Source of the DNA: Desulfallas sp. Bu1-1
GTDB taxonomy: Bacteria > Bacillota > Desulfotomaculia > Desulfotomaculales > Desulfallaceae
Direction: 5' to 3'
DNA: 64,000 bases
NCBI RefSeq assembly: GCF_015594625.1
Contig: NZ_JADNRQ010000001.1
Span: forward strand, 186,001 to 250,000
In this document: in pieces, positions 44,726-52,257 of the stretch
How the letters are laid out: the number at the start of each line of letters is the position of its first letter
Numbering within the stretch: the first letter of the stretch is position 1
Translations under genes and position numbers: made by a program
The notes under the pieces: generated by a model
What the model saw: only the letters and a program-made list of their open reading frames with translations
The model's database searches: none
Told to the model about the DNA's origin: nothing

Positions 44726-44770
44726 ACCTCCAAATTTTATACCTGGAGGTATTGTTTTTTTATTTTTATT
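44726..44770 (+). terminator. Terminator-like hairpin in the MarR leader
   Basis: ACCTCCA (44726-44732) pairs with TGGAGGT (44744-44750), followed by ATTG and a long T-rich run (TTTTTTTATTTTTATT). It lies between the promoter and the start at 44789 and may act as an attenuator; the imperfect dyad CAACCTCCA/TGGAGGTATTG might alternatively be a MarR operator. Confidence 0.5.
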
Positions 44771-44788
44771 ACGGGGGAGGGAGGGGGA

Positions 44789-45274
44789 TTGGACCAGGAG
44801 GTTCTGATCCGGTACATTAACCGCCTGGATGAATTGGGGCAGCAATTTTTGCGCCGGATGCACCAGGAACTGGCGGGTGTGATGGAAAAGGGAGTTACCG
44901 GCAACCAGTTTGTGGTGATGAAAATGATCAGCGACCGCGGGCGGGTGACCGTTTCGGAGGTGGCCGAGGACCTGAGCGTTTCCCTGAGCGCCGTCACCGC
45001 CCTGGTGGACCGCCTGTGCCGGGCGGGGATGGTGGTGCGCCACCGGTCGGAGGAGGACCGCAGGGTGGTTTGGCTGGAACTCACGGAAGAAGGCCGAAAC
45101 GTGGTCCAGGCCTGCCAGGAGGGCAGGCAGCGGTTGATTCAGCGCTACCTGGGGCAACTGGATGAGGAAGAGATTTTACATATGATCCGGATTTACGAAA
45201 AAATACTGGCGCTGATGCAACAGGAGGAAACCGGAAAGGTTATCCAACGAGTCCCGGTTGATAAGAGTGAATAG
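44789..45274 (+). CDS. MarR-family transcriptional regulator
   Basis: 161 residues from TTG 44789, which has GGGAGGGAGGGGG directly upstream; an in-frame ATG at 44660 lies before the promoter and is rejected. The winged helix is clear: TVSEVAEDLSVSLSAVTALVDRLCRAGMVVRHRSEEDRRVVWLELTEEG. It heads a multidrug efflux cluster, and such regulators usually repress their own operon until a drug-like ligand binds. Confidence 0.9.
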   Translation: MDQEVLIRYINRLDELGQQFLRRMHQELAGVMEKGVTGNQFVVMKMISDRGRVTVSEVAEDLSVSLSAVTALVDRLCRAGMVVRHRSEEDRRVVWLELTEEGRNVVQACQEGRQRLIQRYLGQLDEEEILHMIRIYEKILALMQQEETGKVIQRVPVDKSE

Positions 45275-45435
45275 AGGATTGCAGGTACCTACCAGGACCC
45301 CGCAGCGCAAACACCTGAAGTAGGATACGGGCGAATAGAGGGAGCGTAAATACGGGAGTGTTCGCTCGCATCCAGGGCGGTTACAGAGATACGGTCGATA
45401 AGAGAGCTCAAATACTCAAAAGGAGGTAGGCGAAG

Positions 45436-46608
45436 ATTAAACGCAAGGTTACATATTCATTAACCAGCCAGTTAATTGCTTTACTGGCCCTTATACTGGC
45501 CTTAACGGTGGTCCTGGCCGGGTGCGGCAAGGGCAAGGACCAGGTCAAGGCGGAAGGGGATGAGCTTATCGTTTCCGTGCGGACGGCGGCGGCGGAAAAG
45601 GGTGTGCTGGCCGATACCACCGTGGTTTCCGGCAAGCTGGAAGCCCTGGCTTCGTCCGATGTAGTGCCCGGCGGCCAGGGGGGCAAGGTGTATTCCGTCA
45701 ATGTGCAGGTGGGTGACAGGGTCAGCAAGGGACAGACGCTGGTGACCCTGGAGCACGCCGCCCTGGCAGCGGCGGTCCGGCAGGCTGAGCAGGGCGTGGC
45801 CCAGGCCGAGGCGGCCCTGGAAGTGTCCAGGATTACCTATGAGCAGGCCAAGGCCAACTATGAGCGGGGCAAACAGCTCTACGAGTCGGGGGCCATCCCC
45901 CAGGCGGGGCCGACAGGTTATGAAACCGCCTATGAAATTCCATATAAGCAGGCCAAAATTGACTACGAACAGGCCAAGCCCGCAATGCTGGCGGCCGCCA
46001 GGGCAACCCTGGCCGGCGCCCGGGAGCAGTACAACAACGCTTTTATCAAGTCCCCCATCAGCGGCGTGGTGACCGCCGTCAACGTCGACCCGGGGGAACT
46101 GGCCAGCCCCGCGTCGCCCACGCCCGTCGTGTCCGTGGTCAACCTGGATAAAGTGGTGGTCAAGGCGACGGTCACCGAGAACCTGATCAACAAAATCAAG
46201 CAGGGGCAGCAGGTGCCGGTGCTGGTGAGCGCGGTTTCCGCCAAGCCGTTCACCGGGACCATCACCAACATCGCCCTGGCCGCCGACCCGGTGAGCAAGG
46301 CGTATCCCATCAAGGTGCAGATAGATAACCCGGGTTACCTGCTTAAACCCGGCATGTTCGCCGAGGTGCAACTCTCCGGCGAACAGAAGGAAACGCTCCT
46401 GGTGCCCAGGGAAGCCGTGGTCAAGTCAAACGGCAAGGATATCGTCTGGGTGGTGAAAGACGGCAAGGCCGGCAGCCGTCCGGTCACAGTGGGCATCAGC
46501 GACGGGAAAAAGATTGAAATCAAAAAGGGTCTGAAAGAGGGCGAGCAGGTAGTTGTTTCCGGGCAGGACACGCTGCAGGAAAACGCAAAAGTGGAAATCA
46601 AGAATTAG
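45436..46608 (+). CDS. RND efflux adaptor lipoprotein (HlyD/AcrA family)
   Basis: 390 residues if translation starts at ATT 45436. That codon follows AGGAGG by nine bases and gives a complete lipoprotein signal: KIKRKVTY, a hydrophobic core and the lipobox VLAGC. The only conventional start, GTG 45508, would leave just MVLAGC. Downstream are a lipoyl/barrel-sandwich hybrid split by a coiled-coil hairpin (QAEQGVAQAEAALEVSRITYEQAKANYERG), the second lipoyl half (AFIKSPISGVVTAVNVDPGELASP) and the beta-barrel. The protein connects to the RND pump encoded 13 bases later. Confidence 0.85.
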   Translation: MKRKVTYSLTSQLIALLALILALTVVLAGCGKGKDQVKAEGDELIVSVRTAAAEKGVLADTTVVSGKLEALASSDVVPGGQGGKVYSVNVQVGDRVSKGQTLVTLEHAALAAAVRQAEQGVAQAEAALEVSRITYEQAKANYERGKQLYESGAIPQAGPTGYETAYEIPYKQAKIDYEQAKPAMLAAARATLAGAREQYNNAFIKSPISGVVTAVNVDPGELASPASPTPVVSVVNLDKVVVKATVTENLINKIKQGQQVPVLVSAVSAKPFTGTITNIALAADPVSKAYPIKVQIDNPGYLLKPGMFAEVQLSGEQKETLLVPREAVVKSNGKDIVWVVKDGKAGSRPVTVGISDGKKIEIKKGLKEGEQVVVSGQDTLQENAKVEIKN

Positions 46609-46621
46609 GTGAGGCGAATCT

Positions 46622-49600
46622 ATGAAAATAACCGACTTTTCCATCAAGAGACCCCTCACCATCGCAGTGCTGGTTACCGTGGTTTTAATCCTGGGCGGCG
46701 TATCCCTGAGCCGCCTGAACATTGACCTGTATCCCGAGATGAACCTGCCGGTGGCGGCGGTGATCACCGATTATCCCGGCGCGGGACCCCAGGAGGTGGA
46801 AAACCTGATCACCCGCCCCCTGGAATCCGTCCTGGGGACGGTAAGCGACCTTGATTCAATACAATCGGTAAGTTCCACCGGCAACTCGCTGGTGATCGTT
46901 TTCTTCAACTGGGGCACCGATATGAACTTTGCCGCCCTGCAGATGCGGGAGAAGGTGGACCTCATTAAATCCTACTTCCCCGACGACGCGGGCAACCCCA
47001 CCGTGTTCAAAATGGACCCCAACATGCTGCCTATCCTGCAGATGGCGGTCTCCGGGCGGGACCCGGTACGGGTAAAGCAGGTCACCGAGGACGTCATCCA
47101 GCCCAGGCTGGAAAGGGTGCCCGGCGTTGCCGCCGTGCGGGTTGAAGGCGGGGCGGAGCGGGAAATCCAGGTGCTGGTGGACCAGGCCCGGCTGCAGGGT
47201 TACGGTTTCAGCCTCAACCAGATCGTGCAGGCATTGCAAATGGAAAATATGAACGTCTCCGGAGGGCAGGTGGAGGAGGGCAAAAAGGACCTCCTGGTGC
47301 GGGCCACCGGGGAGTTCAAGGACCCGGAGGAAATCAAGAACCTGGTTTTAACTTCCCCCGCGGGAACCACCGTGCACCTGGGGGACTTGGCGGAGGTCAG
47401 GGACGGCGTCAAGGAAGCCACCCACATCAGCCGGGTCAACGGTAAACCCGGCTTGACCATCATGATTAATAAGCAGAGCACCGCCAACACGGTCCAGGTG
47501 GCCAGGGATGTCAAGAAAGCGCTGCGGGAAATGGAAAAGGACATCCCGGAAGATTTCCAGGTCAGCATTTTGCTTGACCAGTCCGAATTCATCGAGCAGT
47601 CCATCCAGAGCGTGGTGAATAAAATTTTTGGCGGCGGCCTGCTGGCCATGCTGGTTATGCTGGTGTTTTTGCGCAACCTGCGGAGCACGCTGATTATTTC
47701 CACCTCGATTCCCATTTCGATCATTTTTACCTTCGTGCTCCTGTATTTCAATGACATGACCCTGAACTTGATCAGCCTGGGGGGCCTGGCGCTGGGCGTG
47801 GGGCTGATCGTGGACGACGCCATCGTGGTGTTGGAAAACATCTACCGGCACCGGCAGCAGGGCTACTCCCTGGTGGACGCCGCCAGGGTGGCCACCGACG
47901 AGGTGGCCAGCCCGGTTATCGCTTCCACTCTCACCACCATCGCGGTGTTCCTGCCCATTGTATTCGTGGAGGGGCTGGCGTCCCAGCTGTTCAAACCCAT
48001 GGCCCTGACCGTGTCGTTTTCCGTGGGCGCTTCGCTGGCCGTGGCCCTGACCCTGGTGCCGCTATTGGCGTCCAGGTTCCTTAAGCTGACCGAGGTCCGG
48101 GAAGGCACCTTTTCCGGGCGGGTTTACGGCGCTTCGGAAAAGTGGTTCGACCGCCTGCATAACCGGTATAAGAATACGCTGGCCTGGGCCCTGTCCCACC
48201 GGAAAAGGGTGATTACCGGCGTCACCGTTCTCTTTATCGCCAGCCTGGCGCTGATTCCCAGGGTGGGCGCCGAGTTCATGCCGACCATGGACGAGGGCTA
48301 CGTCAAGGTGACGGTCGACATGCCCAACGGCACCAGCCTGGAAGAAACGGACCGCGCCATCACCGCCGTGGAAAGGCTGGCGGAACGGATCCCCGAGGTA
48401 AAAAACATTTACTCCAGCATCGGTTTTACCGGCAGTGAAAGCATGGGTGGAGAAGTGAGCAGCGACCGGGGCCAGGTTTACTTCGAGCTGGTGGGAAAAA
48501 GCCGGCGATCCAGGTCCACCGATGAGGTGGCCGAGGAACTGAGGGGCCTGGTCAGGGATATTCCCGGCGCGGACATCCAGGTTTCCGCCACCGGCCCCGC
48601 CTCCGAGGGCCAGGGCATGGGCGCCCCGGTGCAAGTGAACATCAAGGGGGACGACCTGGCCACCCTCACCCGCCTGGCCGGCGAAGCGGCGAAAATTATT
48701 GAGCAGGTTCCCGGCACCAGGCAGGTTGACAGCGGCCTGGCGGAGGGCCTGCCGGAAATCCGGGTGGTGGTGAACCGCGACAAGGCCGCCCAGTACGGCC
48801 TCAGCGGAGCCGAGGTATCCTCCACGCTGCGCACCGCCATTGAGGGCACCGTGGCCACCCGGTACCGCACGGGCGAGGACGAAATTGACGTGCGGGTACA
48901 GCTGGCCAATGCCGGTTCGGCCCGCCTGGCCGACCTGAAAAGCCTGACCGTGATGTCGCAGACGGGCGTGACCGTGCCGCTGGGCACGGTGGCCGACCTG
49001 ATCGAGCAGGAGGGTCCCACGTCCATCAACAGGCAGGACCAGTCCAGGTTTGTTTCCATCACTGCCAACCTCAGCGGCCGGGACCTGAACAGCGTGATGA
49101 AAGACATCAGGAGCAGGCTTGATGACCTGCCCCTGCCGCCGGGCTACTTTATCGAGTACGGCGGTCAGAATGAGGAAATGATGAAAGCCTTCGGCAACCT
49201 GGGCCTGGCCCTGATCCTGGCCATTGTGCTGGTCTACCTGGTCATGGTGGCGCAGTTTGAATCATTGATTTACCCGTTCATCATCATGTTCTCCGTGCCG
49301 GTGACCATTATAGGCGTGGTATTGAGCCTGCTGCTCACCGGCAGGACGTTCAGCGTGCCCGCCTTTATCGGCGTCATCCTGCTGGCGGGCATCGTGGTGA
49401 AAAACGCCATCGTGCTGGTGGACTACGTCAATGTGCTGCGCAGGAGGGGCATGGCGCGGGATGAAGCCATCCTCCAGGCAGGACCCACCCGCTTGCGGCC
49501 CATCCTGATGACGGCCTTAACTGCCATTCTGGCCATGCTGCCCATGGCGCTGGGTATCGGCGAGGGCGCGGAGGGCCAGGCGCCGCTGGCCACGGTGGTG

Positions 49601-49714
49601 GTGGGCGGGCTGCTGTTTTCCACCCTGATTACATTAATCCTGGTGCCGGTGGTCTATACCATCATGGACGATCTGGGCGTCAAGCTAAAATTAAGGAGAA
49701 AAAAAGGATTTTGA
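46622..49714 (+). CDS. RND-family efflux pump permease (AcrB-like)
   Basis: 1030 residues, the typical RND length. It starts with the cytoplasmic leader and TM1 (FSIKRPLTIAVLVTVVLILGGVSLSRL), two large extracytoplasmic loops, and twelve TM helices. The proton-relay helix TM4 has GLALGVGLIVDDAIVVLENIYRH, with the conserved Asp pair. It is probably a drug, lipid or dye exporter. It is translationally close to its adaptor; no TolC gene is adjacent, although a TolC-family gene lies at 36.3 kb. Confidence 0.93.
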   Translation: MKITDFSIKRPLTIAVLVTVVLILGGVSLSRLNIDLYPEMNLPVAAVITDYPGAGPQEVENLITRPLESVLGTVSDLDSIQSVSSTGNSLVIVFFNWGTDMNFAALQMREKVDLIKSYFPDDAGNPTVFKMDPNMLPILQMAVSGRDPVRVKQVTEDVIQPRLERVPGVAAVRVEGGAEREIQVLVDQARLQGYGFSLNQIVQALQMENMNVSGGQVEEGKKDLLVRATGEFKDPEEIKNLVLTSPAGTTVHLGDLAEVRDGVKEATHISRVNGKPGLTIMINKQSTANTVQVARDVKKALREMEKDIPEDFQVSILLDQSEFIEQSIQSVVNKIFGGGLLAMLVMLVFLRNLRSTLIISTSIPISIIFTFVLLYFNDMTLNLISLGGLALGVGLIVDDAIVVLENIYRHRQQGYSLVDAARVATDEVASPVIASTLTTIAVFLPIVFVEGLASQLFKPMALTVSFSVGASLAVALTLVPLLASRFLKLTEVREGTFSGRVYGASEKWFDRLHNRYKNTLAWALSHRKRVITGVTVLFIASLALIPRVGAEFMPTMDEGYVKVTVDMPNGTSLEETDRAITAVERLAERIPEVKNIYSSIGFTGSESMGGEVSSDRGQVYFELVGKSRRSRSTDEVAEELRGLVRDIPGADIQVSATGPASEGQGMGAPVQVNIKGDDLATLTRLAGEAAKIIEQVPGTRQVDSGLAEGLPEIRVVVNRDKAAQYGLSGAEVSSTLRTAIEGTVATRYRTGEDEIDVRVQLANAGSARLADLKSLTVMSQTGVTVPLGTVADLIEQEGPTSINRQDQSRFVSITANLSGRDLNSVMKDIRSRLDDLPLPPGYFIEYGGQNEEMMKAFGNLGLALILAIVLVYLVMVAQFESLIYPFIIMFSVPVTIIGVVLSLLLTGRTFSVPAFIGVILLAGIVVKNAIVLVDYVNVLRRRGMARDEAILQAGPTRLRPILMTALTAILAMLPMALGIGEGAEGQAPLATVVVGGLLFSTLITLILVPVVYTIMDDLGVKLKLRRKKGF

Positions 49715-49729
49715 ATAGGGTGATAGCCG

Positions 49730-50386
49730 GTGAAAAATAAAAAAGCGATAGTGATCGTGTTGGCGTTGATGATCCTGACCCTGGCCGGTGTGACCTGGTA
49801 CTACTGGTACAACAGCATCCATTACGTCAGCACCGAGGATGCCAGGGTGGACGGCGATATTTACAAGGCCAGCCCGCAAATTGCCGGGGAAATACTTGAA
49901 ATGAAAGTGGAGGAGGGCGACGTCGTCCGGGCCGGCGAGGTGATCGCCAGGCTGGACGACACCGCCCTGCCGCGGGGCGGCAACACCGACCTGGCACTGG
50001 TCAAATCCCCCGTCAGCGGCCTGGTAATCAAGAAACTGGCCCGCGCCGGGGAAATCGGCGCGCCGGGCCAGCCCGTGGCCATGGTGATCAGGCCCGAAGA
50101 ACTGTACATTACAGCCAATATTGAAGAAACCGATCTACACAAGGTGAAGGTGGGCCAGCCGGTGGACATCACCCTGGACAACATCCCGGGACGGAAATTT
50201 ACCGGCCGGGTGGAGTTTATCGGCGAAGCCACCCTGTCCACCTTCTCCCTGCTGCCCCAGGCCAATGCCGGCGGCAACTTTACCAAGGTGGTGCAGCGCA
50301 TCCCGGTGCGCATCCGGCTGGAGGGCATTGACACTTCCCGGTTGCTGTACGGCACCAACGCCGTGGTGAGGATCCATGTCAAGTAA
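49730..50386 (+). CDS. Short EmrA-like membrane-fusion protein
   Basis: 218 residues from GTG. One N-terminal membrane anchor (IVIVLALMILTLAGVTWYYWY) is followed by TEDARVDGDIYKASPQIAGEILEMKVEEGDVVRAGEVIARLDD, the first lipoyl half, then almost directly LVKSPVSGLVIKKLARAGEIGAPGQP, the second half. The long coiled-coil hairpin of EmrA (about 150 residues) is missing, which makes sense if there is no outer membrane to reach. It overlaps the MFS gene by 11 bases. Confidence 0.85.
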   Translation: MKNKKAIVIVLALMILTLAGVTWYYWYNSIHYVSTEDARVDGDIYKASPQIAGEILEMKVEEGDVVRAGEVIARLDDTALPRGGNTDLALVKSPVSGLVIKKLARAGEIGAPGQPVAMVIRPEELYITANIEETDLHKVKVGQPVDITLDNIPGRKFTGRVEFIGEATLSTFSLLPQANAGGNFTKVVQRIPVRIRLEGIDTSRLLYGTNAVVRIHVK

Positions 50387-51947
50387 TGACGGCAAAATCC
50401 CCTGGCCCGCCCTGTTTATCCTGATCGCCGGCGGCTTCATGGCCATACTGGACAGCAGCATCGTCAACGTGGCCGTGCCCAAGCTGATGGCCATCTTCGG
50501 CGTGGGCGCCGACAGCATCCAGTGGGTGATGACAGCCTACCTGCTGGTTTCCGGGGTGGTTATTCCGGTCACGGGTTACCTGGGCGACCGCTTCGGCTAC
50601 AAGCGCCTGTATATCTATACCCTGGCGGCTTTCACCGCCGGGTCGGCCCTTTGCGCCCTGGCCTGGAGCAACAACTCCCTGGTGGCATTCCGGGTGGTCC
50701 AGGCCGCGGGCGGCGGGATGATGATCCCCGTCAGCATGGCCATGATCTTCCGCATCGTGCCGCGGGAGAAGATGGGTACGGCCCTGGGGGTGTGGGGCAT
50801 CACCGCCATGCTGGCGCCAGCCGTCGGTCCCACCGCCGGCGGCTACCTGGTGGACAACTTTTCCTGGCATACCATTTTTACCATCAACATCCCCATCGGC
50901 ATTGTGGTTGTTATCCTGGCCGGCTTGATTCTAAAAGAAACCGAAATCCGGCACGAGCTGAAATTCGACGTGCCCGGGTTTGTGTTGAGCGGAACGGGCT
51001 GCTTCGCCCTGCTGCTGGCCCTGAGCGAGGGGCAGGACAAGGGGTGGACCTCGCAGTACATAGTCACCCTGTTCGTTTGCGCCTTCTTTTTGCTGCTGCT
51101 GTTCGTGCTGTGGGAACTGCAGACCCCCCAGCCCATGCTGGACGTGAGGCTTTTGCGCAACCCGGTGTTCGCGGCCAGCCAGGCCGCCACGGCCATCCTC
51201 ACCATCGGGCTGTTCGCGGCCATCTTTCTCATACCCATATACGCCCAGAACCTGATGGGGCTCACTCCCATGCAGACCGGCCTGTTGCTTATGCCCATGG
51301 CGCTGACGAGCGGCATCATGATGCCCATCAGCGGGCGGTTGTTCGACAAGTTCGGCGCCTTGCCGCTGTGCGTGGTGGGGATGGTGATCCTGATCACAAC
51401 CACCTACAAGCTGCACGAAATAAGCCTCGACACAAGCTACCGCTGGCTCCAGGGCATGCTGGTGATCCGGGCTGCGGGCATGGGCCTGATGATGATGCCC
51501 ATTACCACCGCCGCCATGAACACCCTGCCGCCGTTTCTCTCCGGCCCGGCCTCGGCGCTGAACAACCTGGTCAGGCAAATTTCGGCCTCCCTGGGCATCG
51601 CCTTCTTAACCTGGGTGATGCTCCAAAGGCAGGTTTACCACGCTAATATTATGTCCGACACGGCCGGCCTGACCCACCCCGTGGCCCCGGGCTTAATTCA
51701 AAGCGTGGGTGCGCAACTGAGCGCGAGCGGCATCCCCGCCGGCCGGGACGGCGCGGTAGCCCTGCTCACCCTGGCCGTGCAAAAGCAGTCCATGGCCATC
51801 GCCATCGGCGATACCTTCATTGTGGGCACCGTGATCATCCTGTTCGCCGTCCCGCTGATCTTTATGCTGAGCAAAAAACGCGTCGAAGCCCAGCGGGCCA
51901 TTGAAATGCAAAGGTATGCTCCCAAAGGCGCCCCCGGCCGGGCGTAG
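50376..51947 (+). CDS. MFS multidrug transporter, DHA2 (EmrB/QacA) family
   Basis: 523 residues with about 14 transmembrane helices. Signature segments: FMAILDSSIVNVAVPKL in TM1 (motif D1), GYLGDRFGYKRLYI in loop 2-3 (motif A) and a motif-C-like stretch with glycines and AVGPTAGGYLVDNFSW in TM5. It exports hydrophobic drugs by proton antiport, using the adaptor encoded upstream. Confidence 0.92.
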   Translation: MSSNDGKIPWPALFILIAGGFMAILDSSIVNVAVPKLMAIFGVGADSIQWVMTAYLLVSGVVIPVTGYLGDRFGYKRLYIYTLAAFTAGSALCALAWSNNSLVAFRVVQAAGGGMMIPVSMAMIFRIVPREKMGTALGVWGITAMLAPAVGPTAGGYLVDNFSWHTIFTINIPIGIVVVILAGLILKETEIRHELKFDVPGFVLSGTGCFALLLALSEGQDKGWTSQYIVTLFVCAFFLLLLFVLWELQTPQPMLDVRLLRNPVFAASQAATAILTIGLFAAIFLIPIYAQNLMGLTPMQTGLLLMPMALTSGIMMPISGRLFDKFGALPLCVVGMVILITTTYKLHEISLDTSYRWLQGMLVIRAAGMGLMMMPITTAAMNTLPPFLSGPASALNNLVRQISASLGIAFLTWVMLQRQVYHANIMSDTAGLTHPVAPGLIQSVGAQLSASGIPAGRDGAVALLTLAVQKQSMAIAIGDTFIVGTVIILFAVPLIFMLSKKRVEAQRAIEMQRYAPKGAPGRA

Positions 51948-52257
51948 TAAAGGGGAATAGCAGGGGGCAGGCCGCTGCCTTTCTTCAACGTTAAAGAGAG
52001 AATATTGACGGTTAAACAATGGTGGTAATAGAATGAAATAAACGGCAAACTCTCGACGTTACAACAATTAAAGGACAGCGTGGAAAGATTCCCGGAAGTG
52101 CTTGCCCAAATTGCGGAATAGTAAAAAAGATGGTCGCCAAATATTTTGAATAATGGTTGATATGCCGGGTAAGGGAAAGGGGGACAGGTCCCTTTCCCTT
52201 ACTTTTAAATTTACTTAAAATGACAAGTGCCTGGCACCGGGCACCGGAGGTTGAAAA
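51948..52257. other. Gap with gene relic, hairpin and palindrome
   Basis: A small GGCAG/CTGCC hairpin with TTTCTT ends the efflux operon (about 51965-51985). From 52032 to 52121 an open fragment reads INGKLSTLQQLKDSVERFP...AQIAE-stop with no start, an unrecognised gene relic. At 52149 a repeat begins that also occurs at 55248, with a perfect 13-base-pair hairpin (52169-52202) and the palindrome AAGTGCCTGGCACC (about 52225). Confidence 0.5.
52149..52245 (+). repeat. About 97-base repeat (partner 55248-55356)
   Basis: It begins AATAATGGTTGATATGCCGG, which at 55248 is the 3' end of the Rpn-type gene, continues through a GGGAAAGGGGGACAGG hairpin and AAATTTACTTAAA, and ends at the palindrome just before a new gene's ribosome site. 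Both copies sit immediately ahead of a large gene. Confidence 0.8.

Noticed and set aside
44660-44788. N-terminal extension of the MarR regulator from ATG 44660
   Set aside because: That codon lies inside the palindromic repeat and upstream of the TTGACA promoter, so it would not be in the mRNA.
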